A DNA stretch of 64,000 nucleotides. It comes from Flavobacterium swingsii (lineage in GTDB: Bacteria; Bacteroidota; Bacteroidia; Flavobacteriales; Flavobacteriaceae). The notes beneath the pieces are model-generated. The model saw only the letters and a list, made by a program, of their open reading frames with translations. It made no database searches and was not told where the DNA came from. Made by a program: the position numbers and the translations under genes. Below are positions 8,638 to 17,436 of this stretch, in pieces. Location: positions 434,001 through 498,000 of the forward strand of contig NZ_FOJT01000001.1 of the NCBI RefSeq assembly GCF_900111965.1, written 5' to 3'. Position 1 is the first letter of the stretch. Every line of letters starts with the position of its first letter.

Positions 8638-10032
8638 TTATTTTCCTGCGTTTCCTGTCGCATCAGTTCCCATATAATCTTGCAATGTACGGAATCCAAT
8701 ATAACTTCTTGCTGAATCTGCATATTCGAAATCACGAGTACCTACTTGTAGGTAATACGCAACATCTTTCCAAGATCCACCACGTGTTACTTTACGCATG
8801 TTTTTAATATCATTTACATTTGGATTCATTGTAGAAACATATTCGTAAGCTGCAGGATCGTAAGATGAATCTGTCCATTCTGCTACATTACCTGACATGT
8901 TATACAAGTTATAATCGTTTGGCTCATAAGACTGAGCTTCTACAGTATACAAAGCTTCATCAGCAGCATAATCTCCACGCACTGGCTTAAAGTTAGCCAA
9001 ATAACAACCTCTGTCATTTCTAGCATAAGGACCTCCCCATGGGTAAGTTCCAGATTCTATACCACCACGAGCTGCATATTCCCACTCTGCTTCTGTAGGC
9101 AAACGGAAAGTGTTTATCAAATCTCTTCCTCTTTGTTTTTTAACATATGAATTTTTAAACAAAGTTCTCCAAGCACAAAATGCTTTAGCTTGCTTCCAAC
9201 TAACTCCTACAACAGGATATTCTGCATACGCTTGGTGCCAGAAATAATCATTATGCATTGGCTCATTATAAGAATAAGCAAAATCTTTAATCCAAACTGT
9301 TGTATCAGGATAAACATTAACTTGTTCTTTACGAATAAATTCTTTACGTTTTCCTTTTTTAGCTTTTGCTGCCGCTTGGATATCCATCCAAGAATAACGG
9401 AACTTTAATTTATCTACATCGATAGTTCTTAAACCATTGTATGCTTCCTCAGAAGGAATATACATAGAATCCATAACCTCAGTATATTTATCATCTGGAT
9501 ATTGACCAGTTTGCCATTTTAAAGGAATTTTGTTGTTTATTTTTCTTCCCGCATAAGGATCATCACCTGTACCAACACTATAATAGTTATCGTACATGTA
9601 TTTATCATAAACACTCATGTTTGTAGTATCAGCATCAACAAATGCATAATCAGCAATACTTCCTCCTTTTTTAGAAGATTTAGATTTAGGGTCGTTTTTC
9701 TCACCTAATTCATCAGCTAAAATAGCCAAACGCGTTCTAACAATTGAGTCTCTTACCCAGAACACAAACTGTCTGTACTCACTATTAGTAATTTCTGTTT
9801 CATCCATATAAAATGAACGAACAGTTACTGTTTTAGTTGGAGCATCTTGCACGTTTGCTAAATCATCATCGGATTTACCCATGATAAAAGCACCACCAGG
9901 CACTAATGTCATACCAAAAGGCTTTTCGGTATGCCAAGCTTTACCTTTAACACCTACAAGCTCTCCTTTGTCTCCTGAACCGCAGCTGTATAAAAATGAA
10001 ACCAGCACTGCTAATAAAATGAACTTCTTCAT
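8638..10032 (-). CDS. gldK: Gliding motility / type IX secretion lipoprotein GldK
   Basis: A 464-residue lipoprotein starting at ATG 10032 (MKKFILLAV); an upstream in-frame ATG at 10059 would put nine extra residues before the signal peptide and is less likely. The lipobox ends LYSC, with the acylated Cys at about residue 18. The body is a formylglycine-generating-enzyme (FGE)-like domain: MTLVPGGAFIMG, MDETEITNSEYRQF, PVVGVSWKQAKAFC, FRLPTEAEWEYAARGG, MSGNVAEW and TRGGSWKD. In GldK this fold is structural: the protein forms the outer-membrane ring with GldN. First gene of the operon; a promoter lies about 40 bases upstream. Confidence 0.95.
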   Translation of the reverse strand: MKKFILLAVLVSFLYSCGSGDKGELVGVKGKAWHTEKPFGMTLVPGGAFIMGKSDDDLANVQDAPTKTVTVRSFYMDETEITNSEYRQFVFWVRDSIVRTRLAILADELGEKNDPKSKSSKKGGSIADYAFVDADTTNMSVYDKYMYDNYYSVGTGDDPYAGRKINNKIPLKWQTGQYPDDKYTEVMDSMYIPSEEAYNGLRTIDVDKLKFRYSWMDIQAAAKAKKGKRKEFIRKEQVNVYPDTTVWIKDFAYSYNEPMHNDYFWHQAYAEYPVVGVSWKQAKAFCAWRTLFKNSYVKKQRGRDLINTFRLPTEAEWEYAARGGIESGTYPWGGPYARNDRGCYLANFKPVRGDYAADEALYTVEAQSYEPNDYNLYNMSGNVAEWTDSSYDPAAYEYVSTMNPNVNDIKNMRKVTRGGSWKDVAYYLQVGTRDFEYADSARSYIGFRTLQDYMGTDATGNAGK

Positions 10033-10073
10033 ATAAATTTGGGTTAAGTATATATTCATAACTTTTAAGGGCG

Positions 10074-10104
10074 TAAACCTATTTATTTATTTTCAAAAAA
10101 ACAA
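10074..10104 (-). promoter_or_regulatory. Probable promoter of the gldKLMN operon
   Basis: On the minus strand TTG (10104-10102), a 20-base spacer and TAGGTTTA (10081-10074) match the Bacteroidetes TTG/TAnnTTTG promoter except for the last base. It would start transcription roughly 35 bases before the gldK ATG. Confidence 0.5.
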
Positions 10105-10174
10105 TTTTTTTATTAAAAAAACCTTAAAAAAGTTGAAAATAGTTGGTTTTCGCTATATTTTATGTTGTTGGAAA

Positions 10175-11320
10175 TTAAATTATATTTTTTCTTTGGGCTT
10201 TCCACCATCTTTCTGGTACTTCGCCTGCGCATGCAGCTAAATAATCTTCGTACACGCAAGGCAATAACGTAGATTTCTTTAACTTATTGTTTTGCAATGA
10301 AATAAATGGTATTTCAATCCACCATCTTTCTGTAATATTACTCTTGTAAAAAACAAGCTCGTCATCTAAGGTAACAATATATTTAATATAATTCTCTTTG
10401 GTTCCAAATGGATACTCATTAGAACGAAAATGAAATCCTTCTACAAAATACCACATTATTTGAGCTATTAAAACCGATTCTTGTTTGGAATTTTCATGAT
10501 TAAAGACCCCAAAAGAGCTCACTTTGTCGCTAATTCCGGCATATCTTGATAAAGAACAAATTTCTTTCCCCGAAAAACCATTAGGTACAAATGTAGCAAA
10601 ATTCCCTGAATCTGAAGATTTTACTGACGACAAATCAATACTAACCAAATCTGCATCACGAAAAACAGGTTCTGCAATTGTTGGATTGTTACAAACTTCG
10701 CCCAAACGATAGGCATCAAAATATAATTTTTCGATTAAATCTATTTCTTCTTGGGCATTAAAATAAGTTTGAAAGCCTAAATTACTATAATTAAATAAAT
10801 TATTTGGTTCATCGACAATCATTTTTGTTAAATACGATTCCGACAACAAACCATTTTCTCTTGCAAAATCGAATGTACTATCTATAGAAACCACATTGAC
10901 CATTTGCTCCAACAAATCATAAGCACGATACATAGCATAGGTTAAGTCTTGCGAACCTCCTATAACAACAGGGACGACTTTGTTTTTGATAAGTTGTGCA
11001 ATTGCAGTTTTTAGAACATAATAAGTATCTTCTAACGATTCTCCTGCTACGATATTCCCTAAATCGATAATTTGTGTTTGCCAATTCCCTGGAAACAAAC
11101 TATAAAATTCTTTTCTTATGTTTGATAAATCGACAATTTCCTTCGTATCGCCCAATCCTCTATTTTCTAAAACACCAATAATTGCAATAGATGCGCTTTC
11201 GATGTTTGGAAATTCGGTATCAGTATGAAATACAACCTTTTTACCCAAAGTTTGTGGTGACAATCCTTGAATAAATGCTAAAAAATTGTCGTCTAATGGT
11301 TGTAAAAAATCGAATACCAT
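10175..11320 (-). CDS. Arginase/formimidoylglutamase-fold protein with lost metal ligands
   Basis: A 381-residue protein resembling the ureohydrolase (arginase, agmatinase, formimidoylglutamase) family over the whole length. The three metal-binding motifs are altered. GGDH becomes GGSQ (residues 121-124, His to Gln). DAHxD becomes DSTFD (147-151, His to Thr). The SxDxD loop is SIDLS (227-231, second Asp to Ser). Three of the usual ligands to the two manganese ions are therefore missing, so hydrolase activity is doubtful. The gene is four bases from topA and upstream of gldK on the same strand; homologues in Flavobacteriaceae are often annotated as formimidoylglutamase. No other histidine-degradation gene is nearby. 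A structural or regulatory role, perhaps tied to type IX secretion, is only inference. Confidence 0.75.
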   Translation of the reverse strand: MVFDFLQPLDDNFLAFIQGLSPQTLGKKVVFHTDTEFPNIESASIAIIGVLENRGLGDTKEIVDLSNIRKEFYSLFPGNWQTQIIDLGNIVAGESLEDTYYVLKTAIAQLIKNKVVPVVIGGSQDLTYAMYRAYDLLEQMVNVVSIDSTFDFARENGLLSESYLTKMIVDEPNNLFNYSNLGFQTYFNAQEEIDLIEKLYFDAYRLGEVCNNPTIAEPVFRDADLVSIDLSSVKSSDSGNFATFVPNGFSGKEICSLSRYAGISDKVSSFGVFNHENSKQESVLIAQIMWYFVEGFHFRSNEYPFGTKENYIKYIVTLDDELVFYKSNITERWWIEIPFISLQNNKLKKSTLLPCVYEDYLAACAGEVPERWWKAQRKNII

Positions 11321-11323
11321 ATT

Positions 11324-13840
11324 TTATTTCTTTTTAGCAACTGCTTTCTTTGCCACAGGCTTTTTAGTTGCTGCTTTTTTGGCTGGCGCTTTTTTTGCAG
11401 GTGTTTTCTTAGCAATCATTTCTTGCACTTCTGCCAATGTTAATTTTGTAGCATCGACGTCTTTGCTTAATTCGATTTTGATTTTACCTTTTATAATTTC
11501 AGATCTTCCCCAGCGTGCTTTTTGAACCAAAATCCCTTCAGCTTCCCAATTATGAATTACTTTATCAATGTTTTTCTGAATTTTATCTTCAATAATCGTT
11601 TCGATGTCTTGTTGTGACAAATTATTGAAATTATATTTTGTACTTACATTGATAAAAATACCGTTCCATTTTAAGAAAGGACCAAAACGCCCCGTTCCTT
11701 TTTGAACACCTTCACCTTTGTAAACTGCAATTGGAGCATCGGCTAATAATTTTTCATCGATTAATTCTTGTGCTCTATTTAAATCCACATTTAATGGTTC
11801 TTCGCCTTTTGGCAAGGAAACAAATGTTGTTCCGAAACGGATAAAAGGCCCGTAACGTCCATTTGAAACCTCAACTTCTTCTCCTTTATAAGTTCCTAAA
11901 TTCTTTGGAAGCAAAAATAAATTCAATACTTCTTCTAAAGTAATGTTCCCAATATTTTGCTCTTTCAATAAACTGGCAAATGTTTTTTCTTCGTCATCGG
12001 CGGCACCAATTTGAGCCATTGGTCCAAATTTCCCTAAACGAACAGAAACTGGTTTTCCAGATTTTGGATCTATTCCTAGAATTCTTTCGCCCGATTCTCT
12101 ATCAGCATTAGCTTCGACATCTTTTACCGTAGGGTGAAATTTATCATAGAAATCTTGCATCATTTTCGCCCATTCGATATTTCCTTCGGCAATTTCGTCA
12201 AAATCTTGTTCTACTTTTGCTGTGAAATTATAATCTAAAATATTATCGAAATTTTTCACTAAGAAATCAGTAACAATAGTACCAATATCTGTTGGAACCA
12301 ATTTTCCTTTATCAGATCCTGTATTTTCTTTAAGCAGCTTCTCTCCTACTTTACCAGATTGAAGCGTCAATTGTGTGTAATTTCTTTCTTGACCTTCTAG
12401 ATTTCCTTTTTCGACGTAATTTCTATTAATAATCGTAGAAATTGTTGGCGCATAAGTAGATGGACGACCAATACCTAATTCCTCTAATTTTTTCACCAAA
12501 GAAGCTTCGGTATATCTTGCTGCTGCACGAGAATATCTTTCGGTAGCTGTAATATAATTATTTGCTAATTTTTCATTTACTTTCATCGAAGGCAACATTC
12601 CTTCTTGCTCTTCTTCGTCATCATCATGACCTTCTAAATATACTTTTAGAAACCCTTCAAATTTGATAACTTCTCCAGAAGCAGTAAAAATTTCCGAATG
12701 ATTATTAGCTTCGATTTTAACATTTGTTCTTTCCAATTCGGCATCACTCATTTGAGAAGCTAATGTTCTTTTCCAAATTAAATCATACAAACGCGCTTGA
12801 TCACGGTCGATATTTACAGTGTGTTGCGACATGTCGGTAGGACGAATCGCCTCGTGTGCTTCCTGTGCACCTTTGCTTTTATTGACAAAAGTTCGAGGTT
12901 TAGCATATTCCTTTCCGTAAGATTTAATAATTTCAGCTTGCGCAGCTTCCATCGCATCTTTAGATAAATTTACACTATCTGTTCTCATGTAAGTAATGAG
13001 TCCTGCTTCGTACAAACGTTGTGCTAATTGCATCGTGATTCCAACTGGTAAATATAATTTACGAGCGGCTTCTTGTTGCAAAGTCGAAGTTGTAAATGGT
13101 CCTGCTGGTGTTTTTTTGGTAGGTTTTGTTTCTAAATCTCCTACCTTATATATAGAACCGATATTTTTATTTAAAAAATCTTCGGCTTCCTTTTTTGTAT
13201 TAAAATTCTTAGGCAGTTTTGCTTTGAATGACTTTCCAGCTTCGTTAGTAAATTCAGCCTGAACAGAATAAGTAGCAACAGGTTTAAAATTGATGATTTC
13301 TCTTTCTCTCTCTACAATCAACCGAACCGAAACCGATTGTACTCTTCCAGCCGATAATCCTCCTTTTATTTTTCTCCACAATACTGGCGATAATTCGTAA
13401 CCAACCAATCTATCCAAAACACGACGTGCTTGTTGCGCGTTGACTAAATTATAATCTATTTCACGTGGATTGTCTATTGCTTTTAGAATCGCAGTTTTTG
13501 TAATTTCGTGAAAAACAATACGCTTCGTTTTTTTAGGATCTAGTTTTAATTCTTCAGCAAGATGCCAAGAAATTGCTTCTCCCTCGCGATCCTCATCGGA
13601 AGCCAACCAAACCATTTCGGCATTTTTGGCTAAAGTCTTTAGTTTAGAAACCAACGCTTTTTTGTCGGGCGAAACTTCGTATTTGGGTTTGAAACCGTTT
13701 AAGACATCAACACCAATTTCTTTAGAAGGCAAGTCGGCAATATGGCCATAACTTGATTCTACTTGGAAATCTGTTCCAAGAAATTTTTCGATTGTTTTTG
13801 CCTTTGCAGGTGATTCGACTATTACTAAATTCTTTGCCAT
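11324..13840 (-). CDS. topA: DNA topoisomerase I (type IA)
   Basis: An 838-residue enzyme that relaxes negative supercoils by transient single-strand cleavage. The Toprim domain starts MAKNLVIVESPAKAKTIE (catalytic Glu9) and includes the acidic triad in SDEDREGE (81-88). SAGRVQSVSVRLIVERE (163-179) lies in the DNA-binding core, and the catalytic tyrosine is Tyr284 in LITYMRTDS. Instead of the four-cysteine zinc fingers of E. coli TopA, the C-terminal part has glycine-rich repeats (SGKPVSVRLGKFGPM, SNGRYGPFIRFG, GTGRFGPFLKW) and ends in a lysine/alanine-rich tail (AKKAPAKKAATKK and similar) likely to bind DNA. The start at 13840 follows a promoter box. Confidence 0.97.
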   Translation of the reverse strand: MAKNLVIVESPAKAKTIEKFLGTDFQVESSYGHIADLPSKEIGVDVLNGFKPKYEVSPDKKALVSKLKTLAKNAEMVWLASDEDREGEAISWHLAEELKLDPKKTKRIVFHEITKTAILKAIDNPREIDYNLVNAQQARRVLDRLVGYELSPVLWRKIKGGLSAGRVQSVSVRLIVEREREIINFKPVATYSVQAEFTNEAGKSFKAKLPKNFNTKKEAEDFLNKNIGSIYKVGDLETKPTKKTPAGPFTTSTLQQEAARKLYLPVGITMQLAQRLYEAGLITYMRTDSVNLSKDAMEAAQAEIIKSYGKEYAKPRTFVNKSKGAQEAHEAIRPTDMSQHTVNIDRDQARLYDLIWKRTLASQMSDAELERTNVKIEANNHSEIFTASGEVIKFEGFLKVYLEGHDDDEEEQEGMLPSMKVNEKLANNYITATERYSRAAARYTEASLVKKLEELGIGRPSTYAPTISTIINRNYVEKGNLEGQERNYTQLTLQSGKVGEKLLKENTGSDKGKLVPTDIGTIVTDFLVKNFDNILDYNFTAKVEQDFDEIAEGNIEWAKMMQDFYDKFHPTVKDVEANADRESGERILGIDPKSGKPVSVRLGKFGPMAQIGAADDEEKTFASLLKEQNIGNITLEEVLNLFLLPKNLGTYKGEEVEVSNGRYGPFIRFGTTFVSLPKGEEPLNVDLNRAQELIDEKLLADAPIAVYKGEGVQKGTGRFGPFLKWNGIFINVSTKYNFNNLSQQDIETIIEDKIQKNIDKVIHNWEAEGILVQKARWGRSEIIKGKIKIELSKDVDATKLTLAEVQEMIAKKTPAKKAPAKKAATKKPVAKKAVAKKK

Positions 13841-13859
13841 TGCTGTTTTATTGATTTGG

Positions 13860-13867
13860 CAAAAGTA
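13860..13867 (-). promoter_or_regulatory. -7 box of the topA promoter
   Basis: TACTTTTG on the minus strand, 20 bases before the topA ATG, fits TAnnTTTG. No clear TTG about 20 bases further upstream was found. The resulting leader would be about a dozen bases. Confidence 0.5.
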
Positions 13868-13936
13868 GAAGTTTTTTTTATATAATGTCTTTTTGGGTTC
13901 ATTTTTAGAAAAATTTTCTTTTTAGACTGGATATTT

Positions 13937-14014
13937 TAGCCCCGACAGCAGCGGCATCCTTTTGCTTTTTTCTTTAGAAAGCAAAAGATATAGCGAATGG
14001 CGGGAACAGCTCCC
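13937..14014 (+). repeat. Structured intergenic repeat, copy B
   Basis: Second and shortest copy. The outer helix is AGC (13938-13940) with GCT (14009-14011) and CCCG (13941-13944) with CGGG (14001-14004). An inner hairpin CTTTTGCTTT / AAAGCAAAAG spans about 13959-13988. It lies between divergent topA and miaB, upstream of the miaB promoter, so unlike copies A and C it is not at the 3' end of a gene. Confidence 0.65.
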
Positions 14015-14045
14015 AATAAAAATTTTGTTAAATAAAACTGCCATC

Positions 14046-14076
14046 TTGTCAGAATTTTTGTTTTGCACTATCTTTG
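14046..14076 (+). promoter_or_regulatory. Promoter of miaB
   Basis: TTG at 14046-14048, a 20-base spacer and TATCTTTG at 14069-14076, a full match to the flavobacterial primary-sigma consensus. The miaB ATG is 17 bases after the -7 box. Confidence 0.7.
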
Positions 14077-14092
14077 CGAAAGAATTTGACTT

Positions 14093-15538
14093 ATGGAAAA
14101 GATTATCGAAGAAAGCAAACAAGGTGAAAGTCTTGTTTTAGAGAATAAACCCGAAAACACTAAGAAACTTTTTATAGAAAGTTATGGTTGTGCAATGAAT
14201 TTTTCGGACTCGGAAATTGTAGCGTCTATCCTTTCTGGAAATGGCTATAATACTACAAATGTGTTAGAAGAAGCCGATTTGGTTTTAGTTAATACTTGTT
14301 CGATTCGGGACAAAGCAGAGCAAACTATTCGCAAGCGTTTGGAGAAATACAATGCTGTAAAACGCATAAATCCGAAGATGAAAGTCGGCGTTTTGGGTTG
14401 TATGGCGGAGCGTTTGAAAGACAAATTTCTTGAAGAAGAGAAAATTGTCGATCTTGTTGTAGGTCCTGATGCTTATAAAGATTTACCAAATTTATTGACC
14501 GAAGTTGAAGAAGGTCGTGATGCGATAAATGTAATTTTAAGCAAAGACGAAACCTACGGAGATATTTCTCCTGTTCGATTGATGAGCAACGGAATCACAG
14601 CTTTAGTTTCTATCACGCGTGGTTGCGATAATATGTGCACATTTTGCGTAGTTCCTTTTACTCGTGGGCGTGAGCGTAGTCGTGAGCCACAAAGCATCAT
14701 GGCGGAAATTCAAGATTTATGGAACAAAGGCTTTAAGGAAATTACACTTTTAGGTCAGAATGTGGATAGTTATTTATGGTACGGTGGCGGATTGAAAAAA
14801 GATTTTACCAATGCTACCGAAATGCAAAAAGCTACTGCTGTCGATTTTGACCAGTTGTTAGAAATGGTTGCTGTTGGTTTTCCTAAAATGAGAATTCGAT
14901 TTTCGACTTCAAATCCACAAGATATGCACGAAAGTGTGTTGCACGTCATTGCCAAACATGCTAATATTTGCAAGCACATTCACTTACCTGTTCAATCGGG
15001 AAGTAATAGAATTTTGAAAGAAATGAACCGTTTGCATACCCGTGAAGAATATATGATTTTGATTGATAAAATTAGAGCAATTATTCCAAATGCGTCTATT
15101 TCGCAAGATATGATTGCTGGTTTTCCTACCGAAACCGAAGAAGATCACCAAGACACAATGAGTTTAATGGAATATGTAAAATATAATTTTGGTTATATGT
15201 ATTCGTATTCAGAGCGCCCAGGAACATTGGCCGGAAGAAAAATGGAAGATGATGTTACCGAAGAAACCAAAGCTAGAAGATTACAAGAAATTGTCGATTT
15301 GCAACAAAAACACGCTTGGTCGCGCTCTGAGGAATTTATAGGTCAAACTGTAGAAGTTTTAGTCGAAAAAGTGTCTAAAAAATCGACAGAAGAGTTTTCA
15401 GGAAGAAATTCGCAAAGCATTACAGTGGTTTTCCCAAAAGAAAATTACAATATTGGAGATTTTGTAAATGTGAAAATAGAAAGTTGTACGAGTGGAACTT
15501 TAAAAGGAATCCCACTTGGTTTAAGTGAAATGAATTAA
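14093..15538 (+). CDS. miaB: tRNA-2-methylthio-N6-dimethylallyladenosine synthase MiaB
   Basis: A 481-residue radical-SAM methylthiotransferase that adds a methylthio group to i6A37 of tRNAs reading UNN codons. The N-terminal UPF0004 domain has the three auxiliary-cluster cysteines C33 (ESYGCAMN), C69 (NTCSIRD) and C103 (GVLGCMAER). The radical-SAM cluster is C178/C182/C185 in RGCDNMCTFCVVPFTRGRERSR. A TRAM domain occupies the C terminus (about 412-478). A roughly 20-residue insertion with YLWYGGGLKKDF is common in Bacteroidetes MiaB. ATG 14093 follows a strong promoter by 17 bases. No i6A synthase (miaA) is in the window. Confidence 0.96.
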   Translation: MEKIIEESKQGESLVLENKPENTKKLFIESYGCAMNFSDSEIVASILSGNGYNTTNVLEEADLVLVNTCSIRDKAEQTIRKRLEKYNAVKRINPKMKVGVLGCMAERLKDKFLEEEKIVDLVVGPDAYKDLPNLLTEVEEGRDAINVILSKDETYGDISPVRLMSNGITALVSITRGCDNMCTFCVVPFTRGRERSREPQSIMAEIQDLWNKGFKEITLLGQNVDSYLWYGGGLKKDFTNATEMQKATAVDFDQLLEMVAVGFPKMRIRFSTSNPQDMHESVLHVIAKHANICKHIHLPVQSGSNRILKEMNRLHTREEYMILIDKIRAIIPNASISQDMIAGFPTETEEDHQDTMSLMEYVKYNFGYMYSYSERPGTLAGRKMEDDVTEETKARRLQEIVDLQQKHAWSRSEEFIGQTVEVLVEKVSKKSTEEFSGRNSQSITVVFPKENYNIGDFVNVKIESCTSGTLKGIPLGLSEMN

Positions 15539-15546
15539 AAAAATAG

Positions 15547-15589
15547 CCACAGATTTTTTTGAAATCCTTTTAATTTTTTTAATCTGTGG
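15547..15589. repeat. Upstream repeat flanking the GxxExxY gene
   Basis: CCACAGATT (15547-15555) and AATCTGTGG (15581-15589) form a perfect 9-bp inverted repeat around a T-rich spacer. The same ATCTGTG words recur just after the GxxExxY gene at 15983-16011. Similar CCACAGATT repeats are frequent around GxxExxY genes in Bacteroidetes and Planctomycetes (from memory). It may also terminate miaB transcription. Confidence 0.7.
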
Positions 15590-15607
15590 TAAAAATACAA
15601 AATAATT

Positions 15608-15979
15608 ATGGACGGCTACAGAGAAGAGGAAACTTATAAAATCATTGGTATTTGTATGGAAGTTCATAGAATTCTAGGTCCAGGCTTATTAGAAATAGTT
15701 TATAAAGATGCTCTAGAAATTGAATTTAAAGAAAATAATATTCCTTTCGAAAGAGAAAAAGAATTTTCGATTGAGTATAAAAACAAGATTTTACCTCATA
15801 AATTCTATGCGGATTTTATAGTAAATGAAGATATAATATTAGAAGTTAAAGCTGTTAAAGAATTTTCTAACGAACATGTTGCTCAAGTCTTAAATTATTT
15901 AAAACTTGCAGATTCAGAAATTGGATTATTAGTAAACTTTCAAACCAAATCTTTACAGTACAAAAGATATTCACTTTAA
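15608..15979 (+). CDS. GxxExxY protein (PD-(D/E)XK nuclease-like)
   Basis: A 123-residue protein of the GxxExxY family, named for the motif seen here as GPGLLEIVY. Members adopt a PD-(D/E)XK nuclease-like fold. The putative catalytic residues are visible as HKFYADFIV (Asp) and ILEVKAV (ExK), followed by a QVLNYLKL helix that also belongs to the family pattern. No biochemical function is established to my knowledge. The gene sits alone between two blocks of ATCTGTGG-type repeats, separating miaB from the next operon, which looks like an inserted cassette. Start ATG 15608 is the only good one. Confidence 0.85.
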   Translation: MDGYREEETYKIIGICMEVHRILGPGLLEIVYKDALEIEFKENNIPFEREKEFSIEYKNKILPHKFYADFIVNEDIILEVKAVKEFSNEHVAQVLNYLKLADSEIGLLVNFQTKSLQYKRYSL

Positions 15980-15982
15980 AAA

Positions 15983-16011
15983 AATCTGTGAAAATCTTTT
16001 TAATCTGTGGC
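15983..16011. repeat. Downstream repeat flanking the GxxExxY gene
   Basis: ATCTGTGAAAATC followed by AATCTGTGG occurs as two direct half-copies of the unit found upstream at 15547-15589. The gene is bracketed by related repeats on both sides, as expected if gene and repeats moved together. Confidence 0.6.
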
Positions 16012-16024
16012 AAAAAAAAGAAAA

Positions 16025-16147
16025 ATGTCAAAAAAAAATATAATCATAGCAATAATTGCATTTGTAGTAGGATTTGCAATTACTTTTTATACCATTAAAA
16101 CTTATTTTCCAAAACACAAAGTTGAGGAAACAACAAATCTAAAATAG
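16025..16147 (+). CDS. Small single-pass membrane protein (40 residues)
   Basis: ATG 16025 to TAG 16145-16147 encodes 40 residues: MSKKN, a hydrophobic helix of about 19 residues (IIIAIIAFVVGFAITFYTI), then a short polar tail ending TTNLK. The positive N terminus followed by a helix predicts one membrane span with the N terminus in the cytoplasm. It ends 11 bases before the sigma-54 activator gene and is probably co-transcribed with it. I do not recognise a family. The start, length and spacing look like a real gene rather than chance, but conservation was not tested. Confidence 0.55.
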   Translation: MSKKNIIIAIIAFVVGFAITFYTIKTYFPKHKVEETTNLK

Positions 16148-16158
16148 ATTGACATCGT

Positions 16159-17415
16159 ATGGAAACAGTACAATCAATAAAGCAACGATTTGAGATTATT
16201 GGAAATGATCCAAAATTGAATCGTGCAATAGAAAAAGCTATTCAGGTTGCTCCTACAGATATTTCGGTATTAGTAGCAGGTGAAAGTGGTGTTGGTAAAG
16301 AAAGTATTCCTAAAATAATACATTCCCTTTCGCACAGAAAACACGGAAAATACATTGCTGTAAACTGCGGGGCCATCCCAGAAGGAACCATAGACAGTGA
16401 GCTTTTCGGACACGAAAAAGGAGCTTTTACAGGCGCAACGGGAACTCGTGAAGGTTATTTTGAAGTAGCTGATGGCGGAACCATTTTTCTTGATGAAGTT
16501 GGCGAATTGCCACTCACAACACAAGTGCGTTTGCTTCGTGTTTTAGAAAATGGTGAATTTATAAAAGTAGGTTCAAGTCAAGTGCAAAAAACCAACGTTC
16601 GTATTGTTGCCGCAACCAATGTTAATTTATTTGATGCCATCGAAAAAGGAAAATTTCGGGAAGATTTATATTACAGACTAAGCACTGTCGATATTACTTT
16701 GCCTGCTTTACGCGACCGAAAAGATGACATTCATTTATTATTCAGAAAATTTGCTGCCGATTTTGCCCATAAATACAAAATGCCTCCTTTGAAATTAGAT
16801 GACAATGCCATTTCCGTTTTACAAAAATTTCGTTGGTCAGGAAACATTCGTCAATTGCGAAATATGGCCGAACAAATCTCGGTTTTAGAAACCAATCGCG
16901 ATATTTCAGGAAGCACTTTATCATCTTATTTACCGCAAGAAGGAAGCAATTTGCCTTCGGTTATTAAAAATAAAAAGTCAGAAAGCGATTTTAGCACCGA
17001 AAGAGATATTTTATACAAAGTCCTTTTTGATATGAAAAGCGATTTGCACGATTTGAAGAAATTAACGTTGGAACTCATGAAAAATGGTTCGGCAAAAGTG
17101 CAAGAAATCAATACCAATTTAATCCAGAAAATATACGGTCCGAAAGAAGCTGACAGCGAAATTTCGTTCGAAGAAGAACCAAGAAATACAACTTTCAACA
17201 ATCATGATGAAGATACTGATTTTGATGAAAATGAAGACGAATTTCAATTTGCCGAAACCATCGAAGAGGAAGAAGTGTTGAAATTGGAACAACGCGAGAT
17301 TGAGATGATTAAAAAATCGTTAGAAAAAAACAAAGGAAAACGCAAAGCTGCAGCTGATGAATTGGGGATTTCCGAAAGAACTTTGTACCGAAAAATAAAA
17401 CAATTTGACCTTTAA
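16159..17415 (+). CDS. Sigma-54-dependent transcriptional activator without a sensor domain
   Basis: A 418-residue bacterial enhancer-binding protein. The AAA+ domain begins almost at once: Walker A GESGVGKE (41-48), the sigma-54-contacting loop GAFTGAT (88-94) and Walker B GGTIFLDEVGEL (106-117), then VRIVAATN and WSGNIRQLRNM. About 100 residues of acidic, low-complexity linker follow (region near 330-365). The C terminus is a Fis-type helix-turn-helix, KRKAAADELGISERTLYRKI. There is no receiver, GAF or PAS domain, so activity must be set by abundance, a partner or phosphorylation elsewhere. It lies upstream of lptE, suggesting but not proving a role in envelope homeostasis. Confidence 0.92.
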   Translation: METVQSIKQRFEIIGNDPKLNRAIEKAIQVAPTDISVLVAGESGVGKESIPKIIHSLSHRKHGKYIAVNCGAIPEGTIDSELFGHEKGAFTGATGTREGYFEVADGGTIFLDEVGELPLTTQVRLLRVLENGEFIKVGSSQVQKTNVRIVAATNVNLFDAIEKGKFREDLYYRLSTVDITLPALRDRKDDIHLLFRKFAADFAHKYKMPPLKLDDNAISVLQKFRWSGNIRQLRNMAEQISVLETNRDISGSTLSSYLPQEGSNLPSVIKNKKSESDFSTERDILYKVLFDMKSDLHDLKKLTLELMKNGSAKVQEINTNLIQKIYGPKEADSEISFEEEPRNTTFNNHDEDTDFDENEDEFQFAETIEEEEVLKLEQREIEMIKKSLEKNKGKRKAAADELGISERTLYRKIKQFDL

Positions 17416-17436
17416 ATAATAATGAATAATTGACAA

